This document shows, piece by piece, positions 16,411 through 24,649 of a stretch of DNA of 64,000 nucleotides. Location of the stretch: positions 124,001-188,000 of the forward strand of contig NZ_CYSP01000002.1 of assembly GCF_001298735.1 (NCBI RefSeq), in the 5' to 3' direction. The position numbers and the translations under genes were made by a program. Position 1 is the stretch's first letter. Each line of letters begins with the position of its first letter. The notes beneath the pieces were generated by a model. It worked only from the letters and a program-made list of their open reading frames with translations. It searched no databases and was not told the origin of the DNA. Source of the stretch: Propionispora sp. 2/2-37 (GTDB lineage: Bacteria > Bacillota > Negativicutes > Propionisporales > Propionisporaceae).

Positions 16411-17405
16411 AACAAAACCTCCCTGATGAATCCGGCCACTCGTTCTGTTGAAAGTCCATCTACCCAAATCAGGTTATCCTGACTGTAAATGTTATTGTTA
16501 TTCTGGGCGATCGTATCGCAGTCGAATAGAGCTTTTAACTCGTTATACGAATGAATTAACTTTGTTAAACCCAGTTTATTGGTGATACACATATCCGCTT
16601 TACATAAATTTGGTTGATAGCTTATTGACGGTATCCCCATCAATACGGCGTGCAGTAAACCCATTGTATTCATACCAATAATTACATCATGAGCTGATAT
16701 AAGCTCGGTTATATTCCCCTGTACAGCAAAATTGGAATATTGTTGTTGAAAGTCAGCATTATCTTTGGGATGGAACTTAATATGAAAAATATAATTGTCA
16801 TGACTGCAAAACATCCGAAGACAATCCTCTATGACCTGTTGTTCCGTATACCCCAAATCACTTCCATATAAATTGGACAACGGCTGGGAAAGAAACAATA
16901 TTTTTTTTCTTGCTTCAGCTAGATTGCTTCGTTTTCGCGGTAAAATAACATATTGATCCAGTCCAGGATGTCCCAATACTTTGATAATTCCGGACGGCAC
17001 ACCCGCCTGAACAGCCTCCCTGGCCGCAATGCTATCCATAACAACATAATAATCCGGATAAATGAGCTGCCCTAATTCATTTTTAAACCGAGTCTGATAA
17101 TTAGTCCAATAGTCCAAAATTGAAATTGTAGGTACCTTAGCTGCTTTACAAGCCGCTATCATCTGCAATTCAAAATCATTACCCCAACTGGTTCCCGTAA
17201 CCAGCCCCAGTAAACTTTCAGTATGTAACAAAGAATGAAGTTTCTGTATTACCTCAGCTTCGGAGGCACTATACAAAGCATCATGCCTCGCTGCCGGACC
17301 TACACAATAAAAATTAAGTGCTACCGATTGCTGCAACTTTTGCACCACGGGTAAAATTACATCATAACCTCCGGGATCATGAGCAAGAAATATTATTTTT
17401 TTCAT
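16407..17405 (-). CDS. GT-B-like protein (CDP-glycerol/UDP-GlcNAc-2-epimerase-like fold), unknown sugar role
   Basis: A 332-residue protein whose C-terminal half has the shape of GT-B enzymes: KILFLSQPLSN, FHIKFHPKDNADF (about 220-233), ISAHDVIIGMNTMGLLHAVLMGIPSISYQP (about 250-280). The N-terminal half starts KKIIFLAHDPGGYDVILPVV and contains TGTSWGND and LDYWTNY. It resembles CDP-glycerol or polysialyl-type transferases and some sugar-modifying enzymes, but I cannot name one. It overlaps the transaminase gene by 29 nt and the following SpsF copy by 4 nt. It may work on the second sugar of the operon. Confidence 0.65.
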   Translation of the reverse strand: MKKIIFLAHDPGGYDVILPVVQKLQQSVALNFYCVGPAARHDALYSASEAEVIQKLHSLLHTESLLGLVTGTSWGNDFELQMIAACKAAKVPTISILDYWTNYQTRFKNELGQLIYPDYYVVMDSIAAREAVQAGVPSGIIKVLGHPGLDQYVILPRKRSNLAEARKKILFLSQPLSNLYGSDLGYTEQQVIEDCLRMFCSHDNYIFHIKFHPKDNADFQQQYSNFAVQGNITELISAHDVIIGMNTMGLLHAVLMGIPSISYQPNLCKADMCITNKLGLTKLIHSYNELKALFDCDTIAQNNNNIYSQDNLIWVDGLSTERVAGFIREVLL

Positions 17406-18678
17406 ACTTTTTTAATTCTTTCCGTTCATGCCAAACCTTTTCGATCACTGTTAGGAAATCATCGATATCCTTCGCTGTATAGGGCACACGGCAAATATCA
17501 GCGGTCAATAATTTTTCACCATACAATTCCTCCACTACCGGACAAATTCCTTTTTGGTAGATTTGTACAGGATCGCTGATAAATGAAAACGGATACTGGG
17601 TATGATTATAGACTTTTTTATGTTGATACATTTTTAATAAGTAAAGAGGTTTAACATAGCCTTCACCAAGTGGAAATCCTTCTGCTTTCATAGCGGAAGC
17701 AAAGGTAGCACGGCTTATTTCCCATACCGTTTGATCAAATTGAATTGGATAAACATAATAAGAATGGGTATATCCCTCAGGCACCACAACACCTTGCAAT
17801 CCGTCAATTGCAGCCAGCCCATTAGTCACTTGTTCGGCTAACCTGCGGCGCATAGTCAAAAAGCCGTCCAGCTTTTTTAACTGCTCTATACCGACAGCCG
17901 CATGCAGCTCAGTCATACGGTAATTCGATCCTAATACCACAGTGTTTTCATCATCCAGGTCATCTACAGCCACTTCACCATGATTTCGGATTAACTGACA
18001 ACGATAGGCCAGCTTTTCATTATCTGTTAAAATCATACCGCCTTCACCACTGTGAATGACTTTATGATAGTTTAGGCTGAATATGCCGAGATCACCAATG
18101 GTTCCTGCCTGTTTGCCATCTATTGTTGCACCTGGCGCCTGAGCGTTGTCTTCAATTACATATAAACCATGCTGTTTGGCAATCTTCACAATTTCGGGTA
18201 CATTTCCCGGCAAACCGAATAAATTGGTCACAATAATGGCTTTTGTCCGCGGTGTCAGCCATTTTTTGATTTCATTAGGATTTAACGTATAGGTATCTTC
18301 ACAAATATCAACAAAGACAGGCACGGCATTATTCATTAAAATAGCGCTGGCGGTAGCCGACATAGTGTACGGAGTAACCAGCACTTCATCTCCCGGTCCG
18401 ATTTCACAGGCCGCTACGGCCGTATGCAGCGCCGTCGTTGCCGAATTAACGGATATTCCGTATTTTGCGCCAAATTTATCAGCAAACATCTGCTCAATTT
18501 TCTGGACCCTGGGACCGCCTAAGAAGCCTGCTCCTGCCCGCCCGAGAAAAGCCGATAAATTGCCTGACTCCATTACTTCAGCAACAGCTTTCTTTTCCTC
18601 TTCACCCATGGTATTTGTCCAGGGTATAGCCTTGTCCCTGACCGGGGTCCCTCCCAGTAAAGCCAAATTACTCATCAT
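17377..18678 (-). CDS. DegT/DnrJ/EryC1/StrS sugar aminotransferase, second copy
   Basis: A 433-residue PLP enzyme with LGGTPVRDK at the N-terminus, VNSATTALHTA phosphate loop, EDNAQAPGA and the PLP Lys in SLNYHKVIHSGEGGM (about 190-204). It is longer than PseC and has an insert with DPVQIYQKGICPVVEELYGE near the C-terminus, like transaminases of 3-amino sugars or GDP-perosamine-type enzymes. ATG 18678 overlaps the stop of the Idh-type oxidoreductase (ATGA), so the two form a pair. Pairing oxidoreductase plus transaminase is the usual way to place an amino group on a sugar after oxidation. Substrate unknown. Confidence 0.85.
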   Translation of the reverse strand: MMSNLALLGGTPVRDKAIPWTNTMGEEEKKAVAEVMESGNLSAFLGRAGAGFLGGPRVQKIEQMFADKFGAKYGISVNSATTALHTAVAACEIGPGDEVLVTPYTMSATASAILMNNAVPVFVDICEDTYTLNPNEIKKWLTPRTKAIIVTNLFGLPGNVPEIVKIAKQHGLYVIEDNAQAPGATIDGKQAGTIGDLGIFSLNYHKVIHSGEGGMILTDNEKLAYRCQLIRNHGEVAVDDLDDENTVVLGSNYRMTELHAAVGIEQLKKLDGFLTMRRRLAEQVTNGLAAIDGLQGVVVPEGYTHSYYVYPIQFDQTVWEISRATFASAMKAEGFPLGEGYVKPLYLLKMYQHKKVYNHTQYPFSFISDPVQIYQKGICPVVEELYGEKLLTADICRVPYTAKDIDDFLTVIEKVWHERKELKKYEKNNISCS

Positions 18679-19685
18679 GCATCCACTCTTTCCTTCGAAC
18701 AATGATTGTTATAAGATCTCAGTAGCGCTTCAGCCACATATAGCGGATAAATGCCGTCATCAACCGTACAGACCGGCTGTTCAATCCCATCCAGCACTTT
18801 GGCGAGGTGACTGATGGCATTTCCCAAATTTGCTTCCGACAAAAGCTTTTGTTCCTGCCGTTCTAAATACAAATTTTTAAAACCGGAAAACAAATGGTGT
18901 TCTTTTACTTCATAATAAAAAACATCATCACCGCTATTCCGTATCTCGATTTTTCCCTGTGAAAAATATAAATCCATTTCAAACAGATAATACTGCTCAT
19001 CATCAAAGGCTTGGGCAAAGCCTGATACCTGTTTGTCCGTTTGAAAGGTAAAAGTAAAGGACGGATCGCCATCTCGCTCCGCTGATGTTCTCACCTTCTC
19101 CAGCACTTGAACTTGGCCTATGGTTCCGGCCCACCAGCGAATCAAGTCAAAGAAATGCGCTCCGGTATTGAAAATCCCTCTTGTATAACGGATATGCATG
19201 GTCTGCAGTTCGCCATACCGACCATTTTCTATTTGCTCACTGATCCGGCGCATTCCACTGTTCCAGCGGCGGGATAAATTCGGAATAAGTAAAGGACCGC
19301 CAAATCCAATTTGCTGTTTTAGTACAATCGCCTCCGCAACCGAACCAACCAGTGGTTTCTCACAAAAGATGATTTTAAGCTTTGCAGTCTTTAAAATATG
19401 TTGTATCTCCGATAAGTGCTGGGCCGGAGGAGTACAAATACTGATCACATCAATCGAACACTCTTGTAAGAGCTTCTCCATGTTTTGATAGAAGACCGTT
19501 CGCGGCACCATTTGTTTTAGGGCCTGTTCCTGTTCTCTTCGCGTATCGGCTGCGGCGGCCAAGTCAAACTGCGGGTGCTGCTGGTAAGCCAAGGTATGCG
19601 AAGAAGGCTTTTCTCTTTTCGGATCAAAATCATAGGTCAAACCAATTCTCCCTAAACCAATAACTGCCGCACTATAATGTCCCAT
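18675..19685 (-). CDS. Gfo/Idh/MocA-type sugar oxidoreductase
   Basis: A 336-residue NAD(P)-dependent dehydrogenase. The Rossmann motif GLGRIGLTYDFD (about 10-21), DTRREQEQAL, SICTPPAQH and FCEKPLVGS (catalytic Lys of EKP) are present. The following GAHFFDLIRWW is the position of the usual GGGxxxDxGxH metal/substrate motif. ATG 19685 is 9 nt from GGAGG. It is paired with the DegT aminotransferase downstream, suggesting oxidation of a sugar hydroxyl before transamination. It may convert a UDP- or CMP-linked sugar for the second branch of the flagellar glycan. Confidence 0.85.
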   Translation of the reverse strand: MGHYSAAVIGLGRIGLTYDFDPKREKPSSHTLAYQQHPQFDLAAAADTRREQEQALKQMVPRTVFYQNMEKLLQECSIDVISICTPPAQHLSEIQHILKTAKLKIIFCEKPLVGSVAEAIVLKQQIGFGGPLLIPNLSRRWNSGMRRISEQIENGRYGELQTMHIRYTRGIFNTGAHFFDLIRWWAGTIGQVQVLEKVRTSAERDGDPSFTFTFQTDKQVSGFAQAFDDEQYYLFEMDLYFSQGKIEIRNSGDDVFYYEVKEHHLFSGFKNLYLERQEQKLLSEANLGNAISHLAKVLDGIEQPVCTVDDGIYPLYVAEALLRSYNNHCSKERVDA

Positions 19686-19689
19686 AAAA

Positions 19690-20250
19690 CTACGCCTCCA
19701 CTTTTCCCCCCTGCTGCCATTCTGAACGTAGCAAACTTAAATTAACGCAATCATGGTATTCACCATCACAGAAATAAGCTTGCCTCGCGATACCCTCCCG
19801 GATAAATCCCGCCTTTTCAAACGCCCGTATGGAACCGATATTGGCTGCAACAGCCCCGGCAGCCAGGCGGTTTAGATTCAACCGGTTAAAACAATGCTGA
19901 GAAAGCAACGAAATGCTCTCAGCCGCATAACCTTTCCCCCAGCAACTCTTTTCGCCAATCATAACGCCTATTTCCGCGGAACGGAAGAAATAATTAACGG
20001 CATGTAAACCAATATTGCCAATATGGCTGTCTTCTTCTTTTAATACTATGGCAAAAACCACATCGGTTTTGCTCACTGTCTGACTGCTATAAAAAGCTCT
20101 CATGGACTCAGAACTATTAGGGAAAATACCATGGCGCATCCATTTAGTAACCGTTTGATCATTCAACCATTGAAAATAATTACCCTCAAGGTCTTTTTCT
20201 TCAATTCGCCGTAAATAAAGGCGGTCAGAAACTAAGAAAGGATGGCGCAC
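19690..20250 (-). CDS. GNAT acetyltransferase, candidate PseH
   Basis: A 186-residue RimJ/RimL-like N-acetyltransferase: motif A in EIGVMIGEKSCWGKGYAAESI (about 91-111; Q/RxxGxG/A as SCWGKGYA) and motif B in AVAANIGSIRAFEKAGFIREG. In pseudaminic-acid pathways PseH, a GNAT, acetylates the 4-amino group of the UDP-sugar made by PseC. No other candidate exists in this window, so PseH is a reasonable guess, though GNATs in such operons can also modify other amino groups. GTG 20250 follows GAGGAG and lies inside the Maf gene 3' end (19-nt overlap). Confidence 0.8.
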   Translation of the reverse strand: MRHPFLVSDRLYLRRIEEKDLEGNYFQWLNDQTVTKWMRHGIFPNSSESMRAFYSSQTVSKTDVVFAIVLKEEDSHIGNIGLHAVNYFFRSAEIGVMIGEKSCWGKGYAAESISLLSQHCFNRLNLNRLAAGAVAANIGSIRAFEKAGFIREGIARQAYFCDGEYHDCVNLSLLRSEWQQGGKVEA

Positions 20251-22157
20251 GGTTTCTCCTCCTCTTGTTCGTCTGTAATCTGTTGCCGTTTCTGTTCCAG
20301 AATACCTTTGGCATTGTTGTATTCTTTTACAATCAAATCAATGCTGTTGACTATGACAAACATCAAATTATGTTGTAAGAAACGGTTGCGCTGCACATTT
20401 TCCTGTGTTAACGCATTACCGATCTTTTTCACATGCATAATGGTAGGAATAATCATAGGGGCAAAGTAAGCTTCAATCCCATTCGCATCAACGATTTTTC
20501 GAATAATCTTATCACCCTGCTGCATTTTAATAATCATTTTCTCTAATTGCTTGTCGGTACATGGCTTTACTAACTGTTGTTCCATTCTTATCAACATTTT
20601 CATATGTTCCAGCGCCAATTTTTGTACACGCTTTAATAAAGTCAGATCACGGTTCAGTATATTAATCACGTTACCATACTTTTGCAGCCGTTCTGCTTCA
20701 TTCACTGTCTTATCCGGCAAATAATCCACCATTCTTTTTCCTATGGAAGTACGGCAGTATTTGTCAATAACCTCCTGCAGTGTCATAAGGACAGTACCTT
20801 TTATATACGCACCGCCTTCGGTCGCATCAATGACCTGCAAATCGGGATAACTGGCAACCTGCATTTCATACCATTCTTTAAACATCTTATATACAATATG
20901 TGATTTCAGCAAATTTCCCTCATGATCCTCCAGATACACCCCTTCGGTCGAATCACGATCGTCATTTTCCCCCTCATGTTCGGTATGGGTCAAATCGCTA
21001 TGCTTTTTACCGCTGGTATAGGCTAAATCCTGGCCGATTAATACAATGGGGTTGCAGCCGGCCTCCCGGGCAACGGTAAAAGCCACCGTAGCACAGGAAT
21101 GACCCAGTCCGACAAATTTAAACTGTTTAAATGTGTCCAGCCATATTTTTTCAAAGCCGCAATTATTGCGCGACATGATAATGGTTTTTCCCTCATATTC
21201 ATCATAAATATTGGGCCAGAGAGAGCCGGGCCCCACCAGCACCAAATCCTCGGGAAACTTCCGGTCTTTGTAATAAAAAGTATAAGTTGGCTCGTCCCGT
21301 TCAATGCTTGCTACGGCATCGGGCCGGACCCCGTTTTGCTCACAGGCCCGCATGCTGGCATCGCAGGCGATGATCAGTGCCTTGCCATTCGCCTTTTTTA
21401 GTTGCCGGATATTTTTATCCAAGGATGGTCCCGCAGCCACAATAACAGCCGGAACATCCTTGTATTTTCCTCTTATATCCTCAATCGAATGGGCTTTCAT
21501 AATGGCATCCGTATTGTGACACATATTGCCAAAGCCGACAAACTGGTCTGTTAAATCATTGCCGAATGACATCACCGTATTTAGCATACTCTTAGAAATT
21601 TGGCGCAGTATCGCCTTGTTTTTTTCGGCATAAATATGGTAATTGGGCAAAACCATTACCTGGGTATTATGGAGTAAATTATGGAAATTAAATTGTGGCA
21701 GAACCAGCGCCATTTTGGCGATCTGTTGTTCATCGCCCAGCAGCAACACAAACTGCCCGTCCTTAAAAACTTCAGTCAAATCCACATAGTTTAAAGTATA
21801 TTTAGCCACATCCAGATTATGCTCCACAACCACCACTCTTGTCCCCGGAGAAATTCTCTCTTTCAGCTCAAATAAATGAAATCCCAATCCCAGGCCGAAA
21901 ACAACGACCAAATAATCCCTTTCCTTTTCAATATCCCTCACCAGCCGTTTTGCTTCCATCACCGGGTCATAACTACTGTGCAGCAAGTACTTTTTTCCAT
22001 CATGCTGAAAATACACATTCCGCTGGTCATTTGCCGCAACTTCTTCGTAAATGCCGTCCCCGATTTTAGTAAAATCGATTTGGTTTAATTCCGCTAATAC
22101 AAAAAAGCTATGCTGGCCAATTGCTTCCAGATTGCTTCGTAATATTTCACTGCTCAT
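20232..22157 (-). CDS. Motility-associated factor (Maf) flagellin glycosyltransferase
   Basis: A 641-residue cytosolic transferase that moves activated nonulosonate onto flagellin Ser/Thr. The central DUF115/MptE-like domain is evident: PAVIVAAGPSLDKNIRQLKK (about 237-256, GxGxSLD loop), ACDASMRACEQNGVRPDAVASIERD, GQDLAYTSGKKHSDLT, with a helical C-terminal third rich in EQ and K. ATG 22157 is 8 nt from GAGGAG; the frame continues upstream but without a site. The gene heads the 13-gene operon and lies just below flagellin, the classical place of maf. It is the strongest evidence that the operon glycosylates flagella rather than spore coat. Confidence 0.93.
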   Translation of the reverse strand: MSSEILRSNLEAIGQHSFFVLAELNQIDFTKIGDGIYEEVAANDQRNVYFQHDGKKYLLHSSYDPVMEAKRLVRDIEKERDYLVVVFGLGLGFHLFELKERISPGTRVVVVEHNLDVAKYTLNYVDLTEVFKDGQFVLLLGDEQQIAKMALVLPQFNFHNLLHNTQVMVLPNYHIYAEKNKAILRQISKSMLNTVMSFGNDLTDQFVGFGNMCHNTDAIMKAHSIEDIRGKYKDVPAVIVAAGPSLDKNIRQLKKANGKALIIACDASMRACEQNGVRPDAVASIERDEPTYTFYYKDRKFPEDLVLVGPGSLWPNIYDEYEGKTIIMSRNNCGFEKIWLDTFKQFKFVGLGHSCATVAFTVAREAGCNPIVLIGQDLAYTSGKKHSDLTHTEHEGENDDRDSTEGVYLEDHEGNLLKSHIVYKMFKEWYEMQVASYPDLQVIDATEGGAYIKGTVLMTLQEVIDKYCRTSIGKRMVDYLPDKTVNEAERLQKYGNVINILNRDLTLLKRVQKLALEHMKMLIRMEQQLVKPCTDKQLEKMIIKMQQGDKIIRKIVDANGIEAYFAPMIIPTIMHVKKIGNALTQENVQRNRFLQHNLMFVIVNSIDLIVKEYNNAKGILEQKRQQITDEQEEEKPCAILS

Positions 22158-22274
22158 ATATTTGCTCCTCATACATTTTGTCAAAAACTCATTTTCTTCC
22201 CATGCCAAAAAGCTTCACTTATTCAGAATCGAACAGCATGTGAAACTCTTTGAAATAGGAAAACTATTATGTAA

Positions 22275-22312
22275 TATTGTAAAATGGCTGACCGGTTAAG
22301 ATCAGCCATTTT
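22275..22312 (-). terminator. Terminator of the flagellin gene
   Basis: An 11-bp stem, AAAATGGCTGA (22281-22291) and TCAGCCATTTT (22302-22312), follows the flagellin stop. The U-tract after it is modest (ACAATATTA), so some readthrough into the Maf operon is possible; no other clear promoter for maf was found in the 177-bp gap. Confidence 0.65.
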
Positions 22313-22334
22313 ATCAGTTGTATTAGGAATACAA

Positions 22335-23534
22335 TTAACGGAGTAACTGCAGAACGCCCTGCGGCTGTTGATTGGCTTGAGCCAACATTGCCTGAGCAGC
22401 CTGTTGCAAAATGTTGTTCTTCTGGAAGTTCATCATTTCTTTAGCCATATCTACATCACGAATGCGGGATTCAGCAGCAGTCAAGTTTTCTGAAGAAGCA
22501 CCCAAGTTATTAATGGTGTGTTCCAACCTATTTTGGTATGCACCTAGTTTAGAACGTTCAGTAGATACTTTTTCTAATGCATTATTTACCAGGTAGATCG
22601 CACCATCAGCATTTTTCTGATCGGTAATATCCAATGCATTACCTTTTGAATCGCGAACCCCAAGAGCAGTAGAATCCATAGCGTTAATGCCAATCTTCAA
22701 TACTTGACCGGCGTTAGCACCGATTTGAGCAGTAACGGCATTATTACCATTGGTAGCAAGAGCACCCGACTGTATCGAAATAGTAATAGTATCCCCTGCT
22801 TTAAGCTTCGTAGCATTAGAAATATTATAGGTAAGCGTCAAACCACCGGCAGTGACTGTCTGTACACTAAGTACAATCTTACCACTAGATATAATAATTT
22901 TAGATGCAGATACATTACCCAAAACAGAAGTTTTAGAAATCACAGCCGCCGAAATACCCGAAGAAATTTTCGACGAACTAACAATGTTGACATGAATAAC
23001 ATCAGTTTTACCGTTAGTAGACAATTTTGCATTACTAGTTAGAAGATTTACTGATCCATTGGCAAAAGTCGATTCCGTCGCTCCCGACCCTTTGATCATA
23101 TCAGTAGAACCCTTGAGATCACCATTTAACAACTTTTTAGTGTTGAATTCAGTAGTACCGGCAATACGGTCAATTTCACTGGTCAACTGGTTCATTTCGT
23201 CCTGCAGAGCTTGTCTGTCGCTTACGGAGTTGGTGTCATTGGCAGCCTGTACGGAAAGTTCACGCATACGTTGCAGGATGCTGTGAGTTTCGTTCAGCGC
23301 GCCTTCAGCAGTCTGGATTAAAGAGATGCTGTCCTGCGAGTTGCGGGTTGCCTGATCCAAGCCGCGGATCTGACCTCTCATTTTTTCGGAAATTGCCAAG
23401 CCGGCAGCGTCGTCACCAGCGCGGTTGATACGAAGACCGGAAGACAGTTTTTCCAAAGATTTGCTGGCGGCGCTGTTGTTAGCCGACAGACGGTTGTACG
23501 TGTTGATAGCCGACATATTGTGGTTGATAATCAT
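22335..23534 (-). CDS. hag: Flagellin
   Basis: The filament protein, 399 residues. The conserved N-terminal D0/D1 (about 1-140: MIINHNMSAINTYNRL, SSGLRINRAGDDAAGLAISEKMRGQIRGL) and C-terminal D1/D0 (about 320-399, ending in NNILQQAAQAMLAQANQQPQGVLQLL) flank a Ser/Thr/Lys-rich variable domain (about 145-310) that is the usual site of O-glycosylation. ATG 23534 is 9 nt from GGAGG; the frame is open further upstream but without a site. A SigD/sigma-28 promoter and a CsrA-type hairpin lie in the leader. One flagellin gene is seen, with Maf and the Pse operon immediately downstream. Confidence 0.97.
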   Translation of the reverse strand: MIINHNMSAINTYNRLSANNSAASKSLEKLSSGLRINRAGDDAAGLAISEKMRGQIRGLDQATRNSQDSISLIQTAEGALNETHSILQRMRELSVQAANDTNSVSDRQALQDEMNQLTSEIDRIAGTTEFNTKKLLNGDLKGSTDMIKGSGATESTFANGSVNLLTSNAKLSTNGKTDVIHVNIVSSSKISSGISAAVISKTSVLGNVSASKIIISSGKIVLSVQTVTAGGLTLTYNISNATKLKAGDTITISIQSGALATNGNNAVTAQIGANAGQVLKIGINAMDSTALGVRDSKGNALDITDQKNADGAIYLVNNALEKVSTERSKLGAYQNRLEHTINNLGASSENLTAAESRIRDVDMAKEMMNFQKNNILQQAAQAMLAQANQQPQGVLQLLR

Positions 23535-23540
23535 GTTGAT

Positions 23541-23581
23541 ATTCCTCCCTGATTTTTTAACTCCCGGCATCCATGCCTGGG
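23541..23581 (-). promoter_or_regulatory. Probable CsrA target: GGA-loop hairpin plus GGA-bearing Shine-Dalgarno of flagellin
   Basis: In the minus-strand leader CCC-A-GGCA-TGGA-TGCC-GGG (23563-23581) folds as a stem with GGA in its four-base loop; about 15 nt on, GGGAGGAAT (23541-23549) is the ribosome site and also has GGA. Two GGA sites, one in a hairpin loop and one on the Shine-Dalgarno, are the layout of the Bacillus hag leader that CsrA represses and FliW releases. csrA and fliW are in the same window. Confidence 0.6.
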
Positions 23582-23643
23582 ATTATTTGCAACAGTGGTT
23601 TCCCCGGCCGGAATAAAACCCCTGCTGTTTTACTACGTTAATA

Positions 23644-23670
23644 ATATCGTGTAGTTTTTTGCGGAACTTA
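23644..23670 (-). promoter_or_regulatory. Sigma-28 (SigD) promoter of flagellin
   Basis: The minus strand has TAAG (23667-23670), 15 bp and CACGATAT (23644-23651), against the consensus TAAA-N15-GCCGATAT. It gives a leader of about 100 nt. A direct 11-bp repeat (GAAATTTCTTT at 23682-23692 and 23693-23703) lies just upstream, AT-rich and possibly an UP element. Confidence 0.75.
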
Positions 23671-23741
23671 ATAGTTTTTTGGAAATTTCTTTGAAATTTC
23701 TTTGAAAAAAATAGAAACTAGCTACTTTTACACCCTTGCAC

Positions 23742-23778
23742 AAAAAATCAGTCTATGTAGTTAGATTCTACATAGACT
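23742..23778 (-). terminator. Terminator of the fliD-fliS-fliT transcript
   Basis: An 11-bp stem, AGTCTATGTAG (23750-23760) and CTACATAGACT (23768-23778), is followed on the minus strand by a TTTTTT run. It separates fliT from the flagellin promoter. The 331-bp gap 23535-23865 holds only this, the sigma-28 promoter, the 11-bp repeat and the flagellin leader. Confidence 0.85.
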
Positions 23779-23865
23779 ATCAAAGATATTTTCATAAAAA
23801 TTATATTTTGACTTTATCAATACCGATGAAATATTTTTGCAGATTTCTCCAAATTTTGTTTACCG

Positions 23866-24210
23866 TCAGCTTTGCCTGTCCATCCGGTAACCGACGCCCG
23901 GGGCAAAGACGCCGTCATAGGCATTGGATACCTGGTTTTGCCGGACCGTCACATTCTTCCACAGCTTCATCTGTTCTTCAATGGCCTTGTTATTCTGCAG
24001 AATATCCTGAAAATGCTGCTTTCCCTCGCCGGTCAAGGCATAGCTTGTATCCTGGACTGAAGAAATCTTGGCCTGCAGCTTTTCCCGCTGTTCGACTAAT
24101 TCCAAAACCATGTCCAGATTTTTTTTACGAATAAATTTTAGAATCTCCTGCGTCAGAAACAGATAATCCGCCCACAGCTTGTTCATGTCCTCTGATTGTT
24201 CCACGGTCAT
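23866..24210 (-). CDS. fliT: FliT-like flagellar chaperone
   Basis: A 114-residue helical protein directly after fliS (4-nt overlap), as in Bacillus where fliT chaperones the FliD cap protein. MTVEQSEDMNKLWADYLFLTQEILKFI and a Lys-rich coiled-coil (about 25-60) agree with FliT size and charge; the C-terminus (VSNAYDGVFAPGVGYRMDRQS) is short and variable. FliT proteins share very little sequence, so the call depends mostly on position. It ends the fliD-fliS-fliT run, followed by the terminator at 23742-23778. Confidence 0.7.
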   Translation of the reverse strand: MTVEQSEDMNKLWADYLFLTQEILKFIRKKNLDMVLELVEQREKLQAKISSVQDTSYALTGEGKQHFQDILQNNKAIEEQMKLWKNVTVRQNQVSNAYDGVFAPGVGYRMDRQS

Positions 24211-24605
24211 GACGATTTCATCATCGCTTTCTCTTCCCGAGCCTTCTTCATCGCCTGGTACCAGGTATCCCGCAGCTGCACCAGCATATCTTTCGCTTCT
24301 TTCAGCTTGCCGGCATCTTTTTTAAGGTTCCCCTGCACCAGGCAATACTCTATATAATCGTACAACTGCATCCAATTGTGCGATATTTCATAATCCATGT
24401 CGAGTGTCGCCATAAATTCCCGTACAATTTTCTGCGTTTTGATGTTGGTATTATGCGATTTCTCAAAATCCCTGGCTTCCAGTGCCAGCATACTTTCGGT
24501 AACAAAGCGGATGGCTCCGTTATAGAGCATCAAAGTCAGTTCTTCCGGCGACGCAGTCATAACTTGTTGCATTTTGTAGGTGGCGGCACTATTCGCAGCA
24601 TCCAT
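24207..24605 (-). CDS. fliS: Flagellar export chaperone FliS
   Basis: A 132-residue four-helix chaperone that binds the C-terminus of flagellin before export. The N-terminal block AATYKMQQVMTASPEELTLMLYNGAIRFVTE is the classic FliS signature. The protein is of normal size. It is downstream of fliD (44 nt) and overlaps fliT by 4 nt. ATG 24605 follows AGGAGG. In Bacillus FliS also binds FliW/flagellin, so it belongs to the same CsrA-FliW partner-switch that is encoded at 26658-27381. Confidence 0.95.
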   Translation of the reverse strand: MDAANSAATYKMQQVMTASPEELTLMLYNGAIRFVTESMLALEARDFEKSHNTNIKTQKIVREFMATLDMDYEISHNWMQLYDYIEYCLVQGNLKKDAGKLKEAKDMLVQLRDTWYQAMKKAREEKAMMKSS

Positions 24606-24649
24606 ACCTATAGCCTCCTAAAATATTGTATTTAGCGGTTACCGGTACC

